NCBI GenBank assembly: GCA_950106755.1
Contig: OX467086.1
Location: 16,262,001 to 16,326,000, forward strand
DNA: 64,000 bases
Direction of reading: 5' to 3'
Source of the DNA: Climacium dendroides
Lineage: Eukaryota; Streptophyta; Bryopsida; Hypnales; Climaciaceae
Within the stretch, counting starts at the first letter, position 1. Each line of letters begins with the position of its first letter. The notes beneath the pieces were generated by a model, which was not told the DNA's origin, did not search any database, and saw nothing but the letters and a program-made list of their open reading frames with translations. Of the stretch, positions 12,701-23,600 are shown one piece after another. A program made the translations under genes and the position numbers.

Positions 12701-13928
12701 TCATGAAAAATCCCCTATGATTCAAATTTGTCCAAAATTTTCGCCAAATAACACCCAGGGATTCACCGAAACAACAGTCTTCCTGCAAGTATCCAGTCCA
12801 GTAGGTGCAACAATTATGTTCAAGAGTCCCCAGTTCCCCACATAACTACCGCAATCCTTCCAGCGGTAAAGTTGTACAGACTGCAGGCTTAATTCATCAA
12901 CGCTGCAAGTACGCAGGATATTCCAGAATGACATTTTAGAGGAGACCTGAATGTGTGTTACTGCAAATAAAGAGTTACGAAACAGCATATCGCAAGATCA
13001 AATGAAAATTTGGGAATATTTTCCGATGTTGTCCAAGCCCCGTCGAGAAGATTGAAGAACGGGTGTACTCAGCTCGTTGAGTTGGGGACGCACTGAAAAG
13101 AGAGGAGCTTCGTCTTCTGCAGTTGAATTCTTGTCATGAATGCGCCCTGCTCGATCAATCAGTTGTCAAGTTTCTTCATGAAAATAAATCTTGTACCTGA
13201 ACAAGTGAACAATTTCCTGGATTCAAAGCTACTGGTAATAATGAGCGCACCGTGAAGGCATAGGACGCTAAAACCGGAAGGAACATGTTCCCGCAATCTA
13301 TACTGAACTTGTTACCGATAGCTACTCATCTAATTATACGCTTTGGTTGGACTTCTTAGCAAGTGGTGAAAGCATGAATTGGCTACATGTTTATGGCCAC
13401 TCATCTTTGAATGAAAATAGGATTATGACAACCTTCCACTTTGCAATTGCATACGAAATGCATACGTAGTGATCAAAATTTGATTTCAACACAGGTTTGG
13501 TTTTTGTACCCGAACCCAAAGTATACTGATCTCTCCGCAGCTTGTACTGGTCTTCCAAAAGTCACACTCATACACATTGGCTAAAAGGCTTAAAGTGTCG
13601 CAAATAGAATTCTGGAACTTAACAGTTCTTCCCCATGAGCGGATCCATTAGGTAGCAATCATGTTGACATGAGTTCCTAGAAAAATGACTTGCAATTCCA
13701 AGGACTAGGGTTCTATAGGTGGCAGCTGTTTCTTTGCACAATACAATGAGTCTTTGTTAGGTTTAGGTGCTGCAGTCAGCCAAAAGTGCAAGCGCATCAC
13801 CAGCTATAAATCAAGCTGCATATGCAATCAATGATTTCAACCCCCTGCTCTGTCACCTCAGGAGAATTAAGATTTCTGGACTCTACCCTAAAAATAATTG
13901 CTCTAAGAAAAAATCGTCCGTCATCGCA
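12701..13928. other. GC-balanced sequence downstream of uL30m
   Basis: A stretch of about 1.2 kb with near 43 % G+C by eye, clearly unlike the AT-rich DNA on its left. Several short ORFs occur, including an 88-codon minus-strand frame at 12722-12988, but none resembles a protein I know. Because it lies directly downstream of the minus-strand uL30m gene, it may be 3' untranslated sequence or a non-coding transcript. Confidence 0.35.
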
Positions 13929-14564
13929 TCACTTCGAAGAAGAACTGTGGCGAATGACGTGCGGTGGTCTCACTGCTTTCCTCTTCGCTTCAGCTTCTAA
14001 CCGCGCATTGTACATCTCCTCAGTCTCCACTGCTAATAGCCTCTTTACCTGCAGAGTTTTCGAAAACGATGTCAATCGACTACCATCACGGCACCAAAAC
14101 GAGAAGCAATGGACATAAACAGCTAAACCTAATTTCTTTTGCTTAATCTGTTTTAACTCCAACATGAATTAGCGTTTTTACGGTTTAGGGGGGTTTAGGG
14201 TATAGGGTTTAGGCAGCATTTTAAACAGGCGTAATGCAAGAACTCGCTCGGATTCAGACATCTCACTTTTTAAGTCCACAAGACAGAATATCTCAATATC
14301 ACACAGAACTTATGCTAAACTCCATGCGTACTCTCGTACAGAAATCTGAAAACAATGATCTTTCTAAAGACAAACTCCGTAGAAAGAACGAACCTGGTTG
14401 ATCATTCCACAAATCGACGGCGTATTGTCTCGGAAGACCGTCTGGTGGCGTCTCCGAAGTCCCAGAGCCCGCACTGTCCCTCGATGCACAATCCTCGTTC
14501 CGGGCAGCCCTCGCACCAGCTGAATGGCCAATCTCCTCGTCCAAGTAGGCGCAGCACCTGCCAT
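13929..14564 (-). CDS. Mitochondrial large-subunit ribosomal protein uL30m
   Basis: Homologue of bacterial ribosomal protein L30 (uL30), of the plant mitochondrial L30/L7 family. It acts in the large subunit of the mitochondrial ribosome. Exon 1 is 14564-14394 (57 codons), a phase-0 intron of 345 bases runs from GTTCGT to CTGCAG, and exon 2 is 14048-13929 (39 codons plus stop), giving 96 residues. The first in-frame ATG is at 14564. Family signature seen: LVRGLPGTR, TVRALGLRRRHQTV, then DNTPSICGMINQ, and across the junction VKRLLAVETEEMYNARL. These correspond to the L30 segments for the ALGL-KINQTV core and the GMINKV helix. The C-terminal tail KRKAVRPPHVIRHSSSS is of the kind plant mitochondrial members carry. 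There is no obvious long presequence, as in other plant members. Codons are GC-balanced, unlike those of the iPGAM-like gene. Both splice sites are canonical and the gene looks functional. Confidence 0.92.
14183..14213. promoter_or_regulatory. Short telomere-like repeats in the uL30m intron
   Basis: Three imperfect TTTAGGG units of the plant telomere type lie inside the single intron of uL30m. Read on the coding strand they give AACCCTA motifs (telo-boxes). Telo-boxes are known in promoters and first introns of plant ribosomal protein genes, so this may be a regulatory site; a small interstitial telomere relic is the alternative. Confidence 0.55.
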
Positions 14565-14709
14565 TGAGCTTCTAATCGAAACAAACAAAAACAAGAAAAC
14601 AAACAAGTAATCCGAAACGAAAACAGAAGAGAAACCCTGAATAATTTGAAGAGCCAAAGTCTCTGCTACCAAAAGCAAGACATTCGCAACACATTCGCGT
14701 TGCCCCTGG

Positions 14710-14723
14710 AAACCCTAAACCCT
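14710..14723. promoter_or_regulatory. Telo-box upstream of uL30m
   Basis: AAACCCTAAACCCT is a double telo-box about 150 bases upstream of the uL30m start codon. Such elements are established in promoters of plant genes for the translation machinery, which fits the gene identity. The exact transcription start is not visible. Confidence 0.65.
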
Positions 14724-14744
14724 GAGAGCATCAGCACCAACATA

Positions 14745-17189
14745 ATACCGTACCCGGCAGCCAAAATATTTTCTAAAAAAATTATTAATTATTATTTTTG
14801 GATTGTATTCCGTATTGATTTATAGCTACTCATAAACATTTGAACATTTCAGTTCCAAATTCAGCTCCAAATAATGATCCAAATAGTATGGTGAAAGTTA
14901 CGAAAAGTTACAAAATGAAGGTAAAAAAAAAAGTTGTCTTTAGGGGTTAAAGTTGCTCTTGGAGTCAACTTTTATTCATCTTTGTAGCCAAAAAAGAGTA
15001 TATTTGCACTCATGAAAAGTTTATTCTATGTGATGTTAGATAGACCATTCAAAGCATATCCAATGGTTTGACATTTAACTTCTAAAGGACCAAATGACTA
15101 TTGAACATACGTAGATGATATTGGATAGGTGCGTATGAAGTCATTTTTTTAATGGATGTTATTCAAATTTTGACACATAGTGTGAACATGTATCCCCTAC
15201 ATGGCGATAGAATTGTTTTTCCAATCGGGTGCCCATATCAAAAGTTATGTTGCCCTAAACTTTTCGGGCAGCCTAAGCAGTATGTACGAAACTCCTCCTT
15301 TATTTTTGAAATTTTGTAGGTGTGTAACTCACATGATACAAGATGCAATTTTTTAAAACATAACCACAATAAGGGGAGTTAAAGGTTATCAGCCCTATTG
15401 CAAAAGGTCAAAAAAAAATCTTCTAACTTCAAACATTATAATCTTTCAATCCACATGGTGAAAGTTTTTTGAAATTTTTTCTACACATTTCTATAGTAGT
15501 CTAATATAAACATTGTATGGTTGAATTTTGAAGGAAAAGTTTTTGTCATTTTTTTCTCACTACCATAAAAAATGGCAGTTCTTCATAATTTGTGCCCAAA
15601 ATGTGTCTCGGTCCTTTAGGGGTTAAACCTATTCTATTGTTGTTTGTATGGAAATTGAGCAATAAATGCATTGTCACACCCAAAAATTTACTTTTGCATG
15701 GCAAATATTGCATTTCTATTGTTATTTGCAACTCTATCAAATGTTACTATTTACATTCAAAATAATACAATGGCATCATTTATGATGAAGTTTATTTATT
15801 TTTGCACACTATGAGACTTACCACTGGTTGGAAGTTAATCCCTAAAGACCCATTGTCTCCTCAAGGGATAAGATGGATTTGGGGCAGATTCCTATGACCT
15901 CAATTTTTTGTAAAATTTTTAAAAACTTTTTTGTAAGATATAAAAACTTAATAGCTTTGTGGGAATAATTTTTCTTTTAAACGGTGCTTGGGAGCAAAAG
16001 TTATACCACAAAAAGTCCAAATTTTCATTTAGTGGGAAAAAAATAAATCTACAAAAATTTGAAATTAAATTAAATTTTCTTCTTGTAGCTCCTTTTTTTT
16101 TACATGTGAAACTTTGATTCATTCCATTTGGATTAGTGATGTGAAAATTATGAAAAATCTTGGTTTTCTTGGCAATTTGAGTATCTTATTGAAAAAATAA
16201 CTAATAAGACTTATTGTTTTAATGCAATTTTCACAATTTTTCAGAAAAACAATTTGACAAGGTTAAGTTTGATTGCTAGAACAATTTCATCATTGCAATT
16301 ATTGTGTTTCAATCCCATCTTAGAGCTATTAAAGATTTAGTTTTCTTTCAATCTTTGACCTACTTCTACTTAACAATTTTTAAGGAATGAAAATCAAGTG
16401 TTTTTTTTGTTTGTTTTTTTAAATTCCTAGAATTTCAACTCAACTCTTCAACACAAAATTTTTAAAATTCAAAGTCCATGGAGCAAAAACTTTCCACAAA
16501 TGGTGGTCAAAGTCATCTAAAATTGTAGGCTAGTGTTTAAAAAACAAAATAAAATAAACTTTGAATGCTAATATTTTTCAATTTGTATGGTCAAACTTCT
16601 TGAAATTTTTACCGCATAATCTTAAACAAGTAAAGTAGAAGATCTCATGGCTAGATTTTTTTTAAATTATTATTTGAGCAAATGCTGCAAAAATGACAGT
16701 TTTGAGTGTTTTTTGATAGAAAAATGGCCTTGGACCTTTAAGTGTTAATCTAAACAACTTTTTTATTGAAAGACATTTAAATTGATAAAAATTATAAAAA
16801 AGAATCAAGTATGATCCCAATAGTGGTTAAAGTACTTAGAAGCGTAAGAGCTAGCTAAACTAATGATTAGCACAGATGGAACACACAAATGATTTGCTCT
16901 CTAAATGGTGATTTGCTTACATGAAAATATGATAGACCATTATAAGTGCTCTTGTAAGATAAATGTACCCCACCCCCCAATTTCAAGTTTAATAAGGATT
17001 CTTTAAATTTTTGAAGGTTTTTCCAAGTTTTGACTTTATAAATTTATAGAAAATATAATTTTTTTTTCATTTATGATTTTCATTTGTCTACAAGTGAAAA
17101 ATAATCTCTAACTATAGTTTTAATTCCATCTACAATGACTCGCATAAGTAATTATTCTAACACTTCAAAAACTACCATAACTAATAGAG
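14745..17189. repeat. Diverged dispersed repeats, no gene
   Basis: Mostly AT-rich repeat DNA. Two copies of a TTTAGGGGTTAAA motif, typical of one end of the dispersed family described at 32.1, 52.7 and 19.6 kb, occur near 14945 and 15615. Another phrase of that family (gene-like but stop-filled, about TATGGTCAAACTTCTTGAAA) lies near 16590. No transposase or reverse transcriptase frame remains. Confidence 0.4.
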
Positions 17190-17850
17190 AAATTAGATTA
17201 TCTTCAATAAAATTTGGACATATTGAAGTACAAATAATACACTTGTATAAAATTATTTTTAATTTTTTAATTTTTTTAAAAAGAATTTAATCAAATATAT
17301 AAGTGGAAAATCCTTTAAATACAAATAAATTTTTTTCAAGATTCTTTCATAAGTAGAATGAAAACTCTTTATAGAATTTTTTTGGTAAGAATCTCATAAA
17401 AGTCGAAATTTCAATAAGTGAAATATTACTGAATGAACTGTAATTTCAAATAGTCATGTTTTTTATAATTCACTCCAAAAATCTTCCCAAAGATATGAAT
17501 ACTTATATATAAATATATTATACACTTTTCAAATTTTCTACAATTTTTGGAGTGAATTATAAAAAATGAAAAAAAATGTGGAGTCATATTTTAGACAATA
17601 ATATTCTACTCAAAAAAACTCTAAAATTTGTGAAATTCTTACCAAAAGTTCTACAAAGAATTATCATTCCATATACTAAAAAAATCTTTGAAATTTTTTA
17701 ATTTATATTCAAAGTTTTTCTCAGTAATAAATTTGATTAGTTTATTGATAAAATAAAAAAATAGTTCTAAAATTTTGAAGTTTTATTTTATGCAAGTATA
17801 TTAGTACTTCTACTACAATACATCCAAATTTTGTTAAAAACATTCTACTC
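17190..17850. mobile_element. AT-rich foldback element A
   Basis: A palindromic stretch of roughly 650 bp. The outer left arm (near 17205-17260, AAATTTGGACATATTGAAGT) is the imperfect reverse complement of the outer right arm (near 17780-17845). Inner arms around 17465-17485 and 17547-17570 (TATAATTCACTCCAAAAAT and its complement) match almost exactly. It has no ORF. A related palindrome lies at 31.2-31.8 kb and shares its arm phrases, so this is probably a non-autonomous foldback or MITE family. Confidence 0.55.
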
Positions 17851-17935
17851 CCTCAATTAGCGAGGATAATTTTTTGAAGTGTATAAAATTTTTTTGAAAG
17901 CCATTCTATGTATCCATACTTTAAGTTAGTTTTTT

Positions 17936-18550
17936 TTCTTTGTTACGGTGAAATCTCTAGATTGTGCGTCTCCTCATCTTATTCCTGGAACCATCAGAAA
18001 GCCCTTGGCAAGGAAAGGTGCATGGGTTTTGCGTTGTGACATTCAAATTCACAGCAGAAAAGACATTGAAGTTTGAAGTTTGACTTTGACTTTTATTTTG
18101 ATTATGGCAACGACACAAGACACACTAATCTATACTTTAAATGAGGATGCTTTGTTTTGTTTGATTGTTTATTTGTATTAAGATCTCTTAGACTATGTGG
18201 CCCTTGGTTGCATTCTTAGTATCGTTGGAAAGTAATTTGCGAGGCAGGTATTTGGGCTCTATTTTGTGAAGTTTAAACCTATGGTGTGAAAGTTATTGAA
18301 TTTCAAAATTCTCATGAATCAGAAAATTAAAAAATTATTTTTATTTTTATTTTGGCTATGGCAATGGCACAAGGCTTACTAAATGGTTTTATTAGATATT
18401 TCCACCTTGAGGATTATCCATCCATGAAGTTAAGCTATTTATATATTTGTTTGTTTGATTTGATATGCTGAGATCTCTTGGACTGTGCATCCCCTATCGC
18501 ATTCTTCATATCATCGGAAAGCCATCTGCAAGGAGGGGTGCACTAGCTTT
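17936..18550 (+). repeat. Three degenerate copies of a 60-70-bp sequence
   Basis: A sequence beginning GAGATCTCTTGGACTGTGCA and continuing through a CATC-GGAAAGCC core to an AAGGAGGGGTGCA end occurs near 17949, 18180 and 18470, spaced about 230 and 290 bases apart. The units are diverged. A GC-balanced repeat such as this could be the remains of a retrotransposon terminal region, but no coding domain is present. Confidence 0.5.
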
Positions 18551-18886
18551 ACTTAACCCTTGAGCAAGCCCATGAACATGAGAAAGCAAGGTCCAACGAC
18601 TTGCTTGTAGGTGCCACTACTGCGACTTTGCCATCTATAGGATCTGATTGTATAGAACGATAGGGGATCATGCAAGAATTGATCGCAAGTGTTTTCACCA
18701 GGTGAATGAGGAGATTATATCAATCAAATGTTTGTTGACAATGGGCAGATGGCAGAATCATGTTGCTAATGGTGTTTGGATAGACGGGGTGAAAGCTATG
18801 CGTTGTTGAGTCATTTTTTGGTTCAAAAAAATTAGAAAATTACTTTTGCTTTTTCATTTTGTTTGTTATTGCCAGCAAATGACCTT

Positions 18887-19208
18887 TCCGAGCCTGGAGG
18901 TTCGGCTCTGACCTGATGCAATAAGCTGCCCCGGGCAGCTTGCAAAAAAGACCTAGAACAGTTCCCCCTGCTTTGGGCTCTTAATTTTGAGGCAGCACCT
19001 TCTTGATCCTGTTATGGGAGCCGACATGCTCCCCTCTTCGTAAGGGATTCAGCCGCGACTGGGGGGATCTGCCAACGGAATGATTTCTATTTTAAAAAGA
19101 GGATACCGGGACCAGGTGGGTGGTTTAAACCCTGAACCCTATAATAAATAAGGTTAGGGTAGTCTGCTCTTAAAGCGACCATTTAAGAGCTGATCCCCTT
19201 TTCGGGGA
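18887..19208 (+). other. Cluster of strong hairpins (possible structured RNA)
   Basis: In about 320 bases at least five stable stems occur: CCGAGCC/GGTTCGG with a TGGA loop (18888-18905), the 19-base palindrome AAGCTGCCCCGGGCAGCTT (18923-18941), GGGAGC/GCTCCC (near 19017-19034), GCTCTTAAA/TTTAAGAGC with a 7-base loop (19166-19190) and TCCCC/GGGGA (19194-19208). The segment is GC-richer than its surroundings and has no long ORF. I cannot assign it to tRNA, rRNA, group II intron or hammerhead classes. It may be a transposon end, an organelle DNA insert or a structured transcript. Confidence 0.45.
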
Positions 19209-19597
19209 AGCTAAAACTCCTTGAAACAATTTTCAGTCAATTTTCGTAGGAAGAAGAATGGAATGGGCATCGAACCCAAGTTGTTTCATGTTTTTTGGAC
19301 TTTCGTGGAATTAGTTACGAATTTTTGAAGTTGAAACATTAGGGGTCACCGGAAGATCATACCGCCTCCTGAAATGTACATTGTTGGTACATTGAAGAAA
19401 GCAATATGTACCTTTGTGTTAGTGGTCATTTTTAGAGCATAGTCAATGTCAGAGTAGATTGGGTGGATGTATGGTTGGGTGTCTCAATAATCGTGTTACA
19501 AGGTTGATTTCAAGGAGGGGTATGTAGCCCTAAGTGAATATCGTATAAAGTCATTGTAGTGCTTTATGCTATTTTTGAGTTAAAAAAATGAGAACTT

Positions 19598-20635
19598 GAT
19601 TAACCCCTAAAAGACTAGCATGTGTTTTTTTGCAATATAGAAATTTTGGGTAGGTCAATGTGTGACTAAAGATTTGCATATTTTAGGCTGAAATTTTAAC
19701 CCCTGAAGCCTTAAACTGTGGTTTTTGACAAAATAACAATTTTGGGCAATTCACTACAAATGGAGTTTTTATTTATTTTATTTAAAATTTTCACACAACA
19801 TGTGCTTGAGGAATATCTTCTAGACCCAACTATTTTCATAACATTTGACTACATGGTTCAATAGTTATTGTATGATATGTAGTTTTTAGCAAAGTGTAAG
19901 CAACCTGGGCAACAAAAAAAACTTTTTTTAAAATCATTGTTCTTAAGAATTTTTTTGGAAATTGGTTCTCTAGATTTTTTTTTGAACAAGGAAAGCTTTG
20001 AACAATTCTATTTTGATTAATGAGATGAAAGTTATAGGAGTTTTAGTTTGGGGGTAGTTTGCAGGTAGTTATGGAATTTCTACTCCAAGATAAACTTTGA
20101 AGTTCTTTATTTAATTCAATTTTTAATATTTTAGAAAAAATTAAAAATATTGTGTGTAGATTGTTTATACAACATTAAAACCATTGGGATTGGCATTTTT
20201 CAATTCCATAAGTAAATTGTTAACAATTTAGTATATTGAGTAATTTTCTATATCTTTCTACTTACTATTGTATAATTCCAAATGATCTGAAATTTTTCAA
20301 GCATATATCCAACTTGACATGAAGAATGAATCCAAAGAGTAATCACAAATTTGTACATTTTTCATACAAATGTGACCTTGTGAAGTGCAATTGCCTGATT
20401 TTTTGCAGGGCCAAAAAAGGAGTTTTGTCACTTCAAACGCAAATATCTTGCAATCTACACAACGGAAATTTCTAAATGTTTTTTTTCACATCTTTTCATA
20501 CCAATGCACTACAAGATCCTATGTTGCATGTGTCCAAAAATGTTCTTTTTTTCCTAAAATTTGGTGCTTGTATTAAAAATGACAATTTTAGAGTGTTTTG
20601 GTGAAAACATAGTCAAAAACCTTTGAGGGTTAAGA
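19598..20635. mobile_element. Dispersed repeat bounded by TTAACCCCT...AGGGTTAA
   Basis: Begins with TTAACCCCTAAAAG (a second such start lies at 19698) and ends with TTTGAGGGTTAAG. Its interior matches the shorter copy at 52.7-53.37 kb closely in the first half (GACTACATGGTTCAATAGTT, ATTGTATGATATGTAGTTTT) and in the last part (GCAATCTACACAACGGAAAT). It has no coding frame of note. The inverted TTAACCCCT ends suggest a DNA-transposon-like unit. Confidence 0.5.
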
Positions 20636-23600
20636 AGTCATCTCTATATTTTTTTGACAACCAATGTTTATGAACATTGATTTGTAGATTGTTAAAATAA
20701 AGATGTATGAAGTGTCACAATAGTTAATTTTATGCATATAGGCTTCTTTTATAACTAAACTCATATAAATGGTTTATGATGACTAACGTAAGAGTGAATG
20801 AAAAAATTATTTATCAAAAAATAAATTTTTTGTACCAATATCATTGTATTTCATATGGTTATGGACTTTTATAAAGTAAAAATTAGGTTTTACCTTTGAA
20901 AGTCATTTTTTTATAGATCCCCCAAAGAATCTTTTCTTTGTATAGTGTATGTAAAGTTCTAAGTGGGTATGTTTTGATTGTTTTCCAATAAATAAATGAA
21001 AACACTTATAAAGGATCAACCACTTGTAAAGGTTCTCATTGGATGGTGATTAGTAAATCAACTAGTGACAATATTGAGATGCCCAACCATGCATCCACTC
21101 GACTACCTTATACCTTTCTATAATTTGAAATTTTTGATACATACTTTGGAATTCTACTGCATGGATTTGTGTACATATACATTCACTTTGGTATGTTGAT
21201 TCAGGTATTTTCAAGGGACAATTAGAATGCAAAATGTGCAAATAAGGTCAAAGTTGCCATGAGAATAGCAAAAAACTATTGTTAATGCTAGGAAATGAAC
21301 CTTGTACAGTGCATTATGTACAGGGTCTCATCTTACAGAGTTCATTTGAGGGCTTATTCTTGTGTAGAATGCACCTCAATGGTGCTTTTATGATGTGGGT
21401 TGTGTATTAAAATTTGTGATTGACATCTTTATTTGCGTGTTTATTTATTAGAAAGGAATGTTTAGTGTTAAAAGTTGTTTATGTTAGGAGTTTTGTATTA
21501 GTTGTTCCTGTTAGTTGCCAGTTGATATATAATTGATTGATTAGTAGTTGATACTAGGATTAGTGGGATTTGGGTTAGGATTAGTTGGTAGCTAGACACC
21601 TTACGTTGTGCAGGCTACTTAGGGATAAAGATTGATCCTTGTCTCTCTCTTTCTTATTTTCTTAATGATTGAGGTGTGGGAGGCACATATGTTGAGACAT
21701 AAGTGTGAAAGCTATATATTGTTGTTGATTCATATTTGAAAATAATATTGATATAGAGTTTTTTGTGTTGTATTTTGCAAAAGTATTGGATTGAAGCAAA
21801 CTTTTGGATTTCATTTTTTAGCAAGGTGATCTATTATGACTCCAAATTTCATATCTAGATCTTTAATAGTTATAGAGATATGAGGCGTCAAAGTTGAAGT
21901 ACTTAAATTCCAAAGCAACCAAGAGGGGAGTATTTAGAAGCTTCAATATTCTTGAGTTTTTGAGATCTACTTATAAACTTGGAGAGTATTTTCTTTTCAC
22001 TTATTTTCTATCTTATATTAAAATATTAGCTTCTATGGAATTGTATCAAAATCTTGTCTCTAAAGTTCTTTTCCTTGGTAATTGTTCCTTTTTATGTAGT
22101 GAATAAATTTAGTTTGTTTGAGTGCAAAAACAAAACAAAACTAGTTCTAACTCAGGACAAAAAGTTTATCCACTTTATTAAAATTATACTTTAACCACTA
22201 AATGTTCACAATAAAATTAATTTCTCTAACCTATACAACAACAAAATCTCACAAAAAACTTAACATAATTTTTTCATAAAAGTTTGTTTTCTTTAAAATG
22301 TATATTTATGTCTACATGGAAGCTTTGATTCATTCCATTTAGAATAGTGATTTGAAAGTTATGAAAAGTCTTATATTGTGGTCAATCATGGCATCTTTCT
22401 CAAAAAATAACAAATGGGTCATTGCAAGAAATACCGGTACTATTTATTGTCACCTATTAAGTTTTGAAGTTCTATTGTCTTATAACTTTTGACTCTTAAG
22501 TTCAAAGAACATGAGATTTTTATTGGAAATGATTCAATGTATGTTTATGATGAATGTGATTTATTTTAAATAAAAAAAATCATTTTATACTTAAAAGAGA
22601 CTTCTGTTAATATGTCACAGTTGTAGTTTTTGAGGTTTTCACTACGTTCCGAGTACCCAAATTGATGCAGATAGAGCTCAAATTTAGATAGTGTATTCAT
22701 ACACTATATAGACATGTGTCTAGAAAAGGGCATGAAAAAAATATTATTTTTTATATATTGTACATGCAAGTAAAGAGGGGTAACTAGTGTGTGTGTTTTT
22801 AAACAATGATAAGTGTAAAAAGCAAAAAAAATTGAATGAATGTGAGTAGCATCTTGCCTACACAAATAGCCAATTTTTAGTTTTTTTTCCTAAGTTGCCT
22901 TCTTTTTTCCATGAATTAAAGTATTTAGTTAAGTGATTTTGTAAAAAATAAAATCCATGAAGTTTCATAGTACTCATAGTACATAATAGTACTCATAGTA
23001 CCCTAAAAAACAGGTGTCAACATTGCAAAAGATCTCCAGTAAGATCGACGGCCACTAGTCATCATCCATAGTACTCATAGTTGTACTAGCAATGCAGAAA
23101 AACCTAAAATCGCAAGAAATGGCCTATAGGATACAAAAATGTTTGGTGTTTCTTGCAATGATCCAAATGAATACAATTTTCACCATTTTTTCAAAATTGA
23201 AAGGTTCATAGGATGTATATTATTTGCTATAGCAATCTTTCTATTACTATTGACAAATTTCAATTCTATTTTAGAACTACTAAGGATTCTATTTTTTCTA
23301 CCATCTTGAATCTACTTCTAGTTATCAATTTTATAAAGAATAAAAATTGATTAATCTATTTTTGAAATTCTTTCTCAATGTTTTCAACTCAATTCTCCAC
23401 CATGAAGATTTAGATGTCAAAATTTGTAGTGCAAAAAATCCTAAGTTAAGAGGGTTTAAAGTTCCAAAACCTAATATAGAAAGGAAAAAAATTCTTCTAG
23501 TTTCACTTTGAATATTAATATTTTACAATCTATTTTAGTTGGTCTAAGTTTATGAAATTTTCCCACAAATTTTCATACAAGTCTAATGTACAATTCTATA

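Noticed and set aside
14564..14678. N-terminal extension of uL30m
   Set aside because: The frame is open upstream, but it contains no ATG before 14564, and the segment is not conserved in the family as far as I can tell.
18910..18930. Hammerhead ribozyme core in the hairpin cluster
   Set aside because: CTGATG is present but the required CTGATGA and GAAA core with three flanking stems is not.
21450..21760. Solo LTR of a Copia-type retrotransposon
   Set aside because: Only the general look (TGTTAG start, pyrimidine tract) suggests it; no TG...CA pair with target duplication was found.
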